Source: Paraspadella gotoi (Eukaryota > Chaetognatha). From it: 64,000 bases of DNA. Within the stretch, counting starts at the first letter, position 1; every line of letters starts with the position of its first letter. This document shows, piece after piece, positions 1-12,921 of this stretch. Where the stretch lies: positions 16,842,606 through 16,906,605 of the forward strand of contig CM119267.1 in assembly GCA_051294375.1 (NCBI GenBank), written 5' to 3'. The notes below the pieces were generated by a model. That model worked only from the letters and a program-made list of their open reading frames with translations, did no database searches and was not told the DNA's origin. A program made the position numbers and the translations under genes.

Positions 1-122
1 GCCTCCTTAGCCACCCTTCCCTTCTTTCTTCCCGCGCCGATCACGGAGAGGCGATAAAAGCCAACATTTGAAATGAAGACAAAGAATTTGGAGAACCGGG
101 GGAAAAAATGGGTGAAACTGGG

Positions 123-240
<118 letters not shown>

Positions 241-465
241 TTAGATATTCTGACAATTTTAATGGAGAGAGTCGAGAGGTAAAATTAGGGAGAAAGAGAC
301 GGAAGAGAAAAAAAAAAAGCAGTTCACCGAATTAAGTGGGGGGGTGGGGGTGTGGGAAAAATAAAGCATGAAACAAAGGAACAACGCGATTCGGTCTTCG
401 GCTTCAGTTCCGCTTCTTTGGTTCCCGAGAGAACAACAAAACAGCAAAGGTCGACCCCCTCGTTC

Positions 466-552
466 AAATCAACATCTCCGCACGTCACGCTTTAACTCCG
501 ACACAAATCAACATCTCGGCACGTCACGCTTTAACTCCGACACAAATCAACG
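466..552. repeat. 39-bp tandem repeat, 2.2 copies
   Basis: Units 466-504 and 505-543 start AAATCAACATCTC and end TTTAACTCCGACAC; a third copy begins at 544. Units differ by one base. A blurred version is present at about 4,470-4,570. Confidence 0.85.
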
Positions 553-2086
553 CATCGGGTTTTTCAGCGTATCACCAGAACTTGTACGGTTCAGGAATAA
601 AATATGGGGAAGTCGAGCAGTCTTGGAGTTAATGAACTTGACAGTGTGAGAATCTTGCTTGAAAGCTTACAGGGTCTCGATATCTTGTAAGAAGGACTTC
701 ACCCAACATAGCCTGTCAAATGTTCAATGTTTATCAATTGAGGTATTCGTTTCACCTAAACCTTACTTTAACCCAACCGGTTTTTGAGATCAACCTTAAC
801 CCTTACCACGGCTTCGAATGAGTCGACTTCGAAGCCGCTTCGATCCTCTAGCGCCGAAGAATCTCGCGAGACTCGTTGCCATAACAACCGACGGAAATCG
901 AAGAGACGCGAGATCTGAGCGGAATTCGAGAACGAGCGAAAGTCAAAGGAAAGGAACTTTGGTTCCATTCTGTCCAACTTTACGTGACTCACCTATGGAT
1001 TAAATAATTAAATAATTCAACGATTCACGTTTCCTTTTTATCATTCAGCGAATATTTCGATGATTAATTGAGTGTTAGATAAATAACGTTACTTGGCTCG
1101 TGAGACTTCGCAGTATTTCGACGCTCATGCTTTTTTTTTTTCGACAGCAAGAACCATAACGCCGGCCCAAGGGTGAAACGGCGTCGTCAACCGTCTTAGC
1201 CGCCGAGACAAAACCAAAGTCAGCTTCGGATCTCAAAGCATCAAATGAAACCAAAAAAGCCAAGAATCGAATTAATTCAAATTCCCACCAATCATCAACA
1301 AAAAAAAAAACACAAGGAAATAAAGTTGCAATCGACGAGCAAGCACAGAAATCAAGCAAAGCAAATACGGAATCTAAACAACAAAAGGACGAACCATTCG
1401 CTCGCAAAGGGGACGATGAACAAGCTTGGCAGCCCGGCCCAATCCAAGCCGTCTACGAAAAGCAAAAAAAAAATTTCGACAAAACCAACAATTGAATCTG
1501 TTCCGGGCGGCGTCCGGGTTTCTCTGAACCCACGCGGCGGTCCGCCATCCCATGTCGCGGCCGCCGCTCCTGCTGCCGCCTCGGCCGCCCCGCTGCCCCC
1601 GCGACACTGCTAACCGCCTCCGCCGCCCCGCGCAACCGACGAATCCGCCATCGTTCATCCATTTGGTTCTCGTTCGAATCACGTGATTTCATTTCGATGT
1701 CACAATAGCTTTGTCGTCGTCGTCGTTGTCGTCGTCGTCGTTACTGTTGCCGCTTTCTCAATGACAATGGCTTCGCAAGACTAGGAAGCGTTCCAAGTTT
1801 TCATTCTTATCTTGAAATACTGCGTATAGCCCTATGAAAAATATTCTTTACGTTTTTTTTCTTCTTTAAGTTTCAAACCTTTTTTTTATCTTGATAAGTC
1901 ATCGTTATACTTATAGAATAAATATTTATTATTTGCTACGAAAAAATGTAACAGTTTTGTTATTTATAAATATTTTTTCTCGGTATATTATTACAAGTTT
2001 TTTTTTCTAATCTTTTTTTGAAATTACCCGCGGTCGCCCTTCCGAAAACTAAAAATAGCTTCTAGTTCCACCATTCTTTCTCTCTT

Positions 2087-2117
<31 letters not shown>

Positions 2118-4011
2118 CGGCGACGTATCTTTTCTTCCGGCGTTGCGCACTTTTTTCATAACCGAAACGACAAATGAACTTCGAAATTGGTTCAGGACTC
2201 TCTCTCTCTAGAAGATTTGAATGAATCGATTCGTCTCCATTTTCGTTCGCCATTTCTATTTCGACCATCGTACTTTAATTGTAAACCTTCCTTGCAAGAA
2301 AAAAAAGAGGAAAATGTTGAGATCGAGAACGCGCGGCCATTGATGGCGGAAGGAAACTACGACCATTCGAAGCCCAAAGCCAGAATCTACAAATCATCAA
2401 AAACAAACAACGACGACGATCTTCCGCTCTTTTTTTTATTTCTCGGTTCGCCGGATTCTCGGGCCAAAGAATCACGGTTGGCCCCTGCAGGCGCCGTAAA
2501 CAGAGATTTTCCGATGAGCTGTTGTCTTTGACAGGGTTTTAAATTCCGTAGCTATCGAGTAGAGAGTGGATAGCTAAACCCAAAATAGCTCTCGTTGTTG
2601 CTGGGCCTACGTTGGTTGGCTTGTTCTGATTGTTTACGGACGTTTTACGTGAAATATTTCTGAAATTTTAAAGAAATTTAACAATTTATGATCTGAGCTA
2701 AATTGGAATCTACCCCAAAATACCGCATGGGACAGCTAAATCACGTTATCAAAAGTTATGATAAGGTCGTTCTTTCAAAAATGAACCTTACGACTATATC
2801 GCTTCACAACTTTACTTTCACGAACCATCAAGGTTAGTCTGAAATCACAATCTCCTGTCCTCACATTCTCACGAAATAGAAATTAACGATAAATTTACCG
2901 TCGATTAAGCATCGCTGAATCCGATAGATTTTTCTCTGTTTTCCACTGTAGTAGCTTTTATTTCCCGGACTTATCCATCGGAGAAAAAAAAAAGAACAAC
3001 AACCGGAAATCGGCAGCGAACTGGGTTTTGACCGGCTCTGTCGGCGGCGGCGTGAGGCGTTGGCCATGGGTGGCGCGAAAGGGCGTCGGCGGCGGCGCGC
3101 CACGGCGAAGCGGCGGCTTGCGGCTTTGACCCTTGGGCCCATCTATCACCGCCAGACCCCGGCGGTTGACCGCGAGGGCGAAACTTCAAGGGTCGTTTGC
3201 TAACAATTCTCGCCGGACTTCGCTGGCTCCCTAAAGCCGTCCCCTACCGATAGCCCTGTTCTCAATCTGCTTCCCACTCCCTCCGCCACATTTCCTTACA
3301 GCTCTAGCAAACGCCCTGCCCTAGAAATTTTCACGATCTTCGGGTAAGTCGTTCTCCCGAATATTCTCCGATTTCTTACATCGCGACGAGACTTTACTTC
3401 CTTCTGTTTCTTTTTTTTCTTTTCTCCTTCTCTTTTTCTCTTTCTCTTTTTTTTTTTGACTTATTTTTATTTTTCTTGGTCTCCGCTTTACCTTTTCTTT
3501 AATTCCCAAATCCTTTTCATTTCCTTTTTTTGATTCCTTTTAACTCCCCCTGCGTTCCTTCCTTTCCTCCGTTTTTAACCGTCCGTTTCGCTCCTTCGAC
3601 TTTCTTTTTTCTTTTCTCCATCATCCGACAGAAATGGATCCAGTTTTTAAATTTGTATAATTTTTTTTTTTATTTACCTTTTTTCTTAATTTATTTCATC
3701 GTGAACTGACTTTCACGCCGAGCTATAGCACCTCTTTCCAATTCCATTCACTTTTCCTTTCTATACTTTCTTTCGACGCCTTTCAAATAATTGCATACCA
3801 CCTTTTTTCTTAGGTTCGTCACCACCTACCCGCCATTTCGATCTATCTCTTATTTTTACTCCTCAACCTTCAATCCCTCACCCACTTAGCCACCCTTCCC
3901 GATCTTTCTCCCGCGCCGATCACGGAGAGGCGATAAAAGCCAACATTTGAAAATGAAGACAAAGGAATTTGGAGAACCGGGGGAAAAAAAAGTTGTGGTG
4001 AAACTGGGAAA

Positions 4012-4026
4012 AAGAGAGAGAGAGAG

Positions 4027-4062
<36 letters not shown>

Positions 4063-4083
4063 GAGAAGAGAGATGAGAGAGAG

Positions 4084-4113
<30 letters not shown>
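4012..4113 (+). repeat. (GA)n microsatellite
   Basis: Imperfect GA array in the same context as 127-240, with interruptions such as GAGGACGAGAAG. Confidence 0.95.
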
Positions 4114-4114
<1 letters not shown>

Positions 4115-6728
4115 TTAGATATTTCTGACAATTTTAATGGAGAGAGTCGAGAGGTAAAAATTAGGGCAGGAGAAAGGACGAAGAGAAAAAAAAAAAAGCA
4201 GTTCACCGAATTAAGTGGGTGTGGGGTGAGTGACGGTGGGGTGGGAAAAATAAAGCATGAAACAAAGGAACAACGCGATCGGTCTTGGCTTCAGTTCCGC
4301 TTCGTATGTCCCGGAGCGCGAGCGGAACGTTAGTTGCTGGGTGGTGAGGGGGTAAGATAATAAGAAAAGAATCGAACGGTGAGATGAGATTAATCGAATG
4401 CTCATGTGGAAAGGAGGGGTGTATAGAGGAACATACCCAAAAAAACAGCAGAAGGTCGACTCCCTCGTTCAATCAATCCAAACATCATCCGCACGTCCAC
4501 GCATTTAACTCTTCGACGACAAATTATCTAATCCATTCGCACGTCACGCTTAACTCCGACACAATTCAAGCGCAATCGGTGGTTTCGTACCGTCTACGTT
4601 CATCATTGTCGGCCCCCACACCGTCTTGTCTTCCCAAAACATCATTTATTGAATAAACAACCCAAGTGGAACTATATGTACGGTATCTAAGAACGCAGAT
4701 ACTACCAGAAATATACATCAAAAGCTTTGAACTATATAAAGATAGTGGGTACGTAGGATGGGGCTGCGTCGAAAAGTTCCACCGAGAGATTCCTGAGTTA
4801 AAAATTGGAACCAGAACAGTATACAGCCATTCTCCGCGACGTAATACATCAACAATTGACAGAATAGGTTGGGTGGAGGGAACCCCTTCGCTTGCTTGAA
4901 ATGCGCTTAGCCAGAGAGAGTAGGATCTCACTATTCTACATGTAAAGTACAGAAGAAAAGGTGAGAGAAGACATATTAGCATGCGACAACAGTACTGTCT
5001 AGGTGTGAAAATTCCTGATCAAATAAATATAAATCTGCGTTAAAAGGAAATGGTTATAGTCATATAGTATGAGATATACGTATTCACCTAAAAACCAGGT
5101 TACTTTTAACCCAACCGGTCTGTTTGAGGAAAAATCAACAACCTTCAACCGCTGTGCCACTTGCCGTTTCGTAAATTTGTTTTCCAGGAATCGGACTCAT
5201 CCATTTCGAATCTTAAAAGTTTGGCAATCGTACGAGTTGATTTGTTTCTGTTTTAATGCCTATCATGAATTGCGCCGGATATGAAGTCCGGAGCATTAGG
5301 AAGGAGAGGACAAGCTGAACGGAAGCATTGCATTTAAGGCACTTTTGCGGCATATAAAAAGAAATACGGTCAAAAACCGACGTATTAATTGAGAAAAAAA
5401 CAAAGTTGAAATAAAAGAAAATCGTGTTTAGTGACAGATTGGGATAAGAATAAAAATCAAACCTTGGCGATGCCAAAAAGAAGACACGACGCAGCTGACA
5501 AAGGTTGACGCGATTATTCGCAGATTCCTCAGCGACGTCGGAATCGAGATTCGAGATACGAGCGAAAGTCACAAAATGAACCAATCTGGAGAAGAAAGAC
5601 CGCATCGGGAACTTTTGCAGATGCTCATACCATAAATAATTTAATTAAATTACCATTAAGATACTGCAGAGACACAAAACTTTTATAATCTGGTAGAAAA
5701 CCTTTTTTGGATGGCTAGTGCGTGGAGCTCTCAGCCTATGATTAAGTTACAGAGGTATAAGTAATTCCACATAAGATTCTATAATACTTTAAATGGTTCG
5801 AGATGCGTCTTTGATTTCCATCACACTATGTAAATTCATTCTCTCTTTTAATATATATTTTCCACTATCATTCATTTGATTCAAGGGAGAGCCAGGTACT
5901 CTGCGAGTGAGATTAAAACAGTGAATTGTCGATCGCGCTCGAGATCTTGATATTGAAGAAGCTTGAGTTAACTTGAGGGACCTTGCTATTAATTTTATTT
6001 AGTGAAGAGTGGATGGAGGCCGTAACCACCAATAAGCTCGTCCGCAAACTAGTGTTTAGGGCTAAGATAGAAAATCTAATACATTTTATCTCTTTAGAGA
6101 GCTCTGAGTTGAGATATATGCTGTCTAACGTTTCCTCTATATTGGTTGTACCTAATTTCCATTAAAAATTCAGCTCCTTGTATTATTTGCATGCTATGTG
6201 GCCGGAGGTACAATAAGTATCCCGATCTAATACTTTAAGGAGTGGTCTTTTCATACAATTGAAACATTCTTTGAAATATTTCACTTCATCAGTTGATACG
6301 GAAAGCCATGGTACTCTGGATATGAATAAACGAGACTGTGAGAGAGTCTTGATTGAAAGCATGGCATGAGTTTGACCTGCCTTAACACCACATTCATGTT
6401 CCTGTGCTCATAAAGTCATGGGGCAATAGATAGTGTTGTAGTATCTAGCTTAAAGATAGACCATTAACGCACTGGGGGCCTATTTTTAGGTATTATTGGT
6501 GAATGTACCAATTTCAGTCTAATCAAGCTACTGGCTCCCAATGATACCCTCTATTTAAAAAGACAAAATAAACATAATAATATCGATAAGAAGTCTCTGG
6601 TCCTGTCCTTAGTATAATCATTCTTAGTCCGTCATACATTGACTTACAATATATTAATCGATCCCGTATAAAAGTTCACCAAGCCTGAAAACTCATAATC
6701 ATTTTTTTATAGGTATACGGACATGTTT

Positions 6729-6768
6729 CGACTCTTCATTTCGAGTTCCTCATCGAAATGAAGAGTCG
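6729..6768. repeat. Perfect 16-bp hairpin, 8-nt loop
   Basis: CGACTCTTCATTTCGA at 6,729-6,744, loop GTTCCTCA, and its exact reverse complement at 6,753-6,768. Weaker pairing (GGAC with GTCC, TTT with AAA) could extend the stem. Confidence 0.85.
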
Positions 6769-8008
6769 CGAAATCATCGTCCGGTCAAAGCGATTCAAAT
6801 GAAATCCAAAAAAGAAAAGGCCAAGAATATTACGCTAATAAAAATCGTTGACGAACATTTCCAAACTTTTTTAAATCTCTATACTCACGAAGCCGAAAAG
6901 GATTAAACACATAAATAATTTATAATATTGATATATCAATATTTGATATAAAATAAGAGATTCCCGTAGTGAAATGGAAAAATTATGTAAAAGTTCTAAT
7001 TATGGGCAACGTACCCACTCACGTGAACCACTAAAATTTATACATCAAAAAAATAACCTCATAAATATTACAGATAATACATTTTTTAGGATATATTCGC
7101 AAGTGACGCTCAGGCATATTTCAATATAATATATATATATGGGGATGTGCATCGTTTCTAAACTATTTGGAGTATTTTAAATAAAATTTCTCGGTACCGA
7201 TCGATTAGGGAATTTAAAAATGGAGAGGCTATCTATATGCAAAATTTCATAAAAATCGGATAACCGTCACGAGAACGTTAAGCACAGATATGGCATATAC
7301 CAGTCGCGAAGAAATCGCGCTAACCAATGCCTGATCACCCTCCTATAATCTGGATACTCAGTTTATGAATACCACGTAGAGAATCTAATTTTGAAACTAC
7401 TGTAAGTACTAAAACAGCTTTAAAACAGATAATAGCGATTTTATTGCGCGAAGAAACCATTCCGGGCTCCATGAGAGACGGAAAATATGCAGTAAGCGAA
7501 GCCTCGGAAAAAAGAATCCTTTACAAATTAATCACAAAAATATACATAATGAGAACAGAATAAAAAAGGGAAAAGACAAGAGAGCCAAAGAAGTAATAAA
7601 TTGAAAGTATATTGACGTGATCTCACGCAGGCAAAACTAGCTATTAAACTAACTCGCAAGGATTTAATATTCATTAATCAAGATTAAGAATTCACTATCG
7701 TCCACGCTTCACGATTAATTTTTCATTTTTGAACTCATTATTAATTTATCGATAACTCAGATTTTAAATTATGATAGCAATAAAACTGATAATTAAGAAT
7801 AATGATTTGATAATGCGTAAGTAAAATTGATGCTATCAATAAATTAATTAAACTAAAATGAGATCGATTGTACGATGTGAGTTGTAATATCTCAAAAATT
7901 TGTCATGACTCCTGATAATACCGCGTCAATATTCTTTCATTAATTGAACAAGTTCTGAGCAAACAGAATGTCTGGATTTGACTAATTAGCTAACTGGTTA
8001 GATCAGTT

Positions 8009-8993
8009 AAAAAAGTATGCAAGTTGAAAAAAGATCGCAGGAAAAAGAAATTAATGCAAGATTATAATCTCAGGCAAGTTGAAAAAAGATATGCAACGTT
8101 TGAAATATATGCAATGTTGAAAAAAAGATAATTGACAAGATTGAAAAGATATGCAAAGTTGAAAAAAGTATGCAAAGTTGAAAAAAAGTATGCAAGTTGA
8201 AAAAAATAGTGTTGTCCATCAGACTTTGAACAAGTATGCATACTTTGAAAAAATGAGACAATTACAAATCATAAAGCCTATTTTAAAAACAAAAGATATG
8301 TGCATACTTCTCAAAATAAAAGTATGCATACTTTTGAAAAATGTATTTGGCATATTTTAAAAAGTCTTGACATTTTTCAAAAGAGTTATGCATACTCCGC
8401 AAAAAAGTATGGCATACTTGCAAACGAGAGTACTGGCATTCTTCAAGAAGACGAGTATGTCATACTTTTGCTACTAAGAAAAAGCCTAACGCTCGCGGTA
8501 CCTTTATAGATAACGAGTATGCTCATCAACTCTTGCAAAAATATAGTATGCATACTTTAATGATCGAAACGCTCTGATATGTTTAAACACAAGACGCTCA
8601 TTGTGACTACTTTGCGACACAAAATCGCATGGCATACTCTCACACAAGCCTCCATGCGCCAACTTGTGCAACAACAAGTACAGATTGCATACTCTATATA
8701 AAAAAGCAGTATTGACCATACTTCCAGACAAAGCAATGGCTCACTTTGAAAAAGAGATGGGCCATACTCTTTGACAAAAGTATGACATATTTAAATATGC
8801 CATACTCCTCAGACACACGAAACGTATGCATCCCACTTTAAGAAAAAAGTAAGCATATTTAAAAAAAAGTATGCATACTTTAAAAAACGCTTATGCATTC
8901 ACTTTGAAAAAGTATGCATATCTTAAAAAAAAGGCTATTGCATACTTGCAAAACAAACCGTATTGCATTAAAAAAAGATATGCATACTTTTGT
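8009..8993. repeat. Degenerate satellite with TATGCATA palindromic core
   Basis: About 1 kb of irregular units of roughly 18-35 bp. The first part repeats GAAAAAAGTATGCAAGTT; the later part repeats AAAAGTATGCATACTTT, itself a palindrome. Units drift (GGCATACTT, TGCATTCACTTT). Open frames across it have no coding character. Confidence 0.85.
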
Positions 8994-10789
8994 CAAAGTC
9001 ACGTCACGTCAATGGAATGACTATCATCGCATCAATGAATGATTATCATCGATATTCGCCATCGTTATCCATTTGCCGATCAATGAAACGACTGGTTCAC
9101 TTCGCATGCAGATGTAATGTCAGATATTCACATCCGCATGCTGATTATTGAATGGGATAGCTTTACTGTCATCGCAATCCTTAATGTCACATCAATAGTT
9201 CTTGTGCTGTCTAGATTCCATTCGTCGTGTCTCGTCGTACTCGCAGTTCCTTCCGTGGTTTCCTCTGCTCTCTCGTCCATATCGATATACTCTCGCTATA
9301 ATGAGTGCCTCATAGTTTGGGTCTTTACGTCTTTAAAAGATGACTTAAGGTGCAAGCGTCCAATCCGTATCTTGCAAACTATCTGATCTTTAAATGACAA
9401 AATAACTGGTTTTGTCTTACACGTTATCACTTATATTTATTCCCTTTATAATTAAGTTTGTCCTCCCTACAAGAAGAAATCCAAGATTAGATAATAACTA
9501 GTACCTCTATACGACGCACTAAGTCATAGAATACGCGCCAATATCACAGGTCGTGGAAATTCATAAAAACTCATTTCATATTGCAAGACTTCTGCGCCCT
9601 TTCTATTTTTTGAGACTATACTAAAATCGTTTAATTAATTTGCTAATAACCCTCCCTCCAAAAAAAAATATAACAGTTTTGTTATTTATAGAAATGGTTA
9701 TCCATCGTTGAATTTATATTTCGGTATGTGTATGCTGGCCCGTAGTATTGATTCGCGCATTACAAGTTTTTTTTGTTCTAATTCCTAATGTCTTTATTTG
9801 ATAATTTTTAAATATATGCTTGCACGCTGTCGTGTCTATCTGGCCGCCTTCCGTTCGAACAAAAACACTAGAAATCAAAACTCAAGGGTTGTAGCTTTCT
9901 CAGTAATCACAGACACCCGTTGTATTCACTCCGCCTTCGGCTTAAAACGAATTCGGCTTGTTTTAGCGTTGCGCTAAACGTCTACTGTCGTGACGTCCTT
10001 GTAATTTCGTCCTTCTGTTCGTTCCGGTGTACGTTCTCGTTCGGCTGAGCGCTTCTCTTTTCTTCCTCATGCTGTTATGAGCGTCACATCTTATATTCAA
10101 ATCGCTCTCCTCCCGAATACAGACCAAAATGATTCTTTCTCGAAATTGGCCCTCGCTCCAGGACTCTTCTTATACCCTCTGAAATCTAGTCTTAAATCAG
10201 ACTCTACTTTCATCGCTACGCTTTTTCTCGGATGGTTTATGAACGCAAATAACTCTCTCTCATTTGCATCGTGCCTTCTGTACCTTCTGCAGTTTCATAC
10301 TCCCTAAAAAACTCCTGCTTCTCACTCTTGCATTCTTGCGCTCTCTCTTATCTACATGCTACTTTTCTTCTCTCTAACTCTCGTCTTCTGCTCTCTCTCA
10401 CATAGTCTCTCATCTTTATAACTCACTCTTTCTCATAATTATTTTTTACTTAAGACATTTCTCAAGCAGAGAGTACAGTGCCACTAAGCTATGTCGGTTA
10501 ACATCCGTACTCTTGATACATTATGTATGATTTTCTATTTTAACAAAATAAATCGATACATAGCGAGTTTTTTTTAATTGTTGAAAAAGAGAAAAAAATA
10601 AACAGGTCTTGTACACATTTCTAGTCCTCACATTTCAATAGAGATTAAGTTGAACGTCACTACTTCCGAAACATTTTAACCGGCCTCATGCGGCCGCTAT
10701 CGCAGACCTGTAAAATGTGGTATTTCGATTTCCGCGCTCACTCCCTCGTTGGGTTGTTTCCCGGGGCGGGGCGGGTTGGGTGAGGCAAT
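8994..10789. other. Gene-free stretch
   Basis: No exon recognised. Contains ATCATCG-rich sequence at 9,020-9,070, an A-run and AACAGTTTTGTTATTTATA patch at 9,660-9,690 shared with 1,950, and CTCTC-rich sequence at 10,320-10,440. Confidence 0.4.
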
Positions 10790-10814
10790 NNNNNNNNNNN
10801 NNNNNNNNNNNNNN
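10790..10814. other. 25-N gap
   Basis: Exactly 25 N. GC-rich sequence lies on both sides. Confidence 1.
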
Positions 10815-12107
10815 GGCAAAAAAAAACAGTGAACCCAATTGAGAGGAAGAATGAGGCCATCATAAAGACATCAAAGGCGGCGTCGGCGGCGGGGAACACG
10901 GCGCCGCCGCCGGGAATCCACCTCCGAAACTCCGCCGACCATATTTCACGCCGTCTCCTTTCGACGCTGCCACGCCCACTCACGTTCCCGTTCCCTTCTC
11001 ACGGGCCCTCTCTCAATAATGAGGCCTTATTATCCCTGCAGTCTCCTTTTAACCCCCGCCGCTTTTAACAACAATCGAGATTCATCAACATGCCTCGACG
11101 CCGCTCCCTACTCTGCATGGGCAACCACCCTGCCCACATAAATCCATCTTCGCATCAGTCTCTCACTTACCCTGCCTGGCCCGCTTTTCCTCGATGCACT
11201 CCTTTATCTCTCTCTCTTCTCTCTCTCTCTCTCTTCTCATTCCTCCTCTCCTCTCTCGCCACCAGCGTGGAGGGCGCCTCCAATCCCATTTCGTCACATA
11301 AAAATGTCATCTCTTTCGTCGGAACTCACCTTTTAAAACGCATTTCGGAATTTTCCCTCATTTTCTTTGTCCCTCATTCCATGCCCCCCCACAAAAAAAA
11401 AATTGACGAAAAAAATAGAAGATTTTTTAAAAAGAAAGAGCATAAAAAAAATTGAAGAGCTTCAAAAGCGAGAAATGTTCTTTGAAGGACTAAATCTCTC
11501 GCTCCTTTTCTGTCGCATGCTTCTCCTTTTGCTAGTTTCCTGACTTTTCCTTTTTTTTTTCTTTTTTCTCTTTTTATTTCAATTTTAACAATTTTAAAAT
11601 CCAGAGGCTTATACTAATACAGCGAAAGATTGATTTAAAATTTATATACATAGGTTATAGGTAATAGGTACACTAAAGAGCGTCAAAATCTTCTTCTATA
11701 ATTTTTAATATAATAAAAACTGTAGACTGACGGGCAGACACTGTTAAATTCGTTTTATTAATAATAATTCTCTTTAATTTTTTTTTCCAATTTTTAGAAT
11801 CGATTCCGTATTCATAATTTTATCATTCGTGAAATAAAAACCGGGAGAATCTCGCGAGCGAGATAAGAGCCCCGTCACGTGATCCGCACGCGTCACGTGA
11901 CCCGTCGAGCGACTCTCGGGTCCTCTATCGGCGAAAAGGAGAACCAAGCGAAGCGAAACGCTCATAAAAATCCCGGCGTGAAAAATGAGGATGACATTTA
12001 GAGCTAATTGGATTAGTCTCAAAAGCAGGGAAGACCCCATTCCCAGTATTTAAAAGATTCCGCCAAGATGATATGGAGGGGAAAAAAGGAGAGGGAAGGG
12101 ATAAGGA
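10815..12107. other. Gene-free stretch, GC-rich start
   Basis: 10,870-11,000 is CpG-rich (GGCGGCGTCGGCGGCGG) and could be a promoter-like island, but no exon is supported. 11,205-11,250 is CT-rich. 11,840-11,950 repeats CACGTGA-type words (GTCACGTGATCC, GTCACGTGACCC). Confidence 0.35.
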
Positions 12108-12276
12108 AGAGAAGAGAGAGAGAGAAGAGAGAGAGAAGAGAGGAGAGAGAGAGAGAAGAGAGAGAGAGAGGAGAGAGAGAGAAGAGAGAGAATGTTCTGA
12201 CTGAATGAGTAACTGCGCGCGGAGGTTCATTGCGAAACCAATCGGCGTAGATGACGAAACTGCCGCATTTTTTCCT

Positions 12277-12318
<42 letters not shown>

Positions 12319-12319
12319 T

Positions 12320-12352
<33 letters not shown>

Positions 12353-12376
12353 AGAGGACGAGAGAGAGAGAGAGAG
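12108..12376 (+). repeat. Two (GA)n arrays separated by about 90 bp
   Basis: GA arrays at 12,108-12,191 and 12,281-12,376, with frequent extra A or G. Confidence 0.95.
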
Positions 12377-12384
12377 GCTGGAAA

Positions 12385-12880
12385 CACCGAAACATTAAAA
12401 AAAATTAACAGTTTTTTGTGATTTGCCAACGCCATCTTTCACTCTTTTCAAAACGATCTATAAGATGACAAAAGCATAATTCATCAGAAGATGACCGGCG
12501 TTGTCGTCGTCGTCGTCGTCGCCGTCATCGTCGTCGTCCCCTCGAGAGATAAACTGGTGATGAATGTCCGAAGAGAAATGGGGAAAATCAAGTTAACCGT
12601 CGAATCTCTCGTTAATGTCTTCGTTGATTCCTTCTTTTGAGCGTTCATTTCACTAAACCGTTCTCATGTTCTTTCGGTCGTCCAATAACAGTCAGTTTAT
12701 TTGGTAGACGTTCTATGTTTTAAAGTCATAACAAGCCCGTATTTATCGCCATTTTAAAGACGAAATAGAAAAACAAAAGAGCATAAATCTCGTTGAGCCA
12801 CTTCGCTAGTTAACGTTATTCCCCCCCCAGTAAAAAAGTCTGCAGTTAACTCTCCGCAGTGGGGGGTTCTCTCTCTCTCT

Positions 12881-12921
<41 letters not shown>

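Larger units (their letters stand above)
3885..8008. other. Gene-free stretch, second copy of the 1-1,300 region then AT-rich DNA
   Basis: Starts with the same CCGCGCCGATCACGGAGAGG context as position 34. 5,876-6,170 and 6,260-6,410 carry copies of a dispersed repeat. From about 6,170 onward it is AT-rich with no exon recognised. Confidence 0.4.

Noticed and set aside
6753-6768. Histone-type 3' stem-loop
   Set aside because: Stem and loop sequence and length do not match the conserved histone element, and no histone gene is near.
8009-8993. CRISPR array
   Set aside because: Units drift, spacing is irregular, the core is a palindrome without constant repeats and unique spacers, and the DNA is eukaryotic.
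10870-11068. GC-rich frame beginning MNPIERKNEAIIKTSKAAS as a gene start
   Set aside because: It follows a gap directly and has no donor or homologous sequence; the composition is that of a CpG-rich patch.
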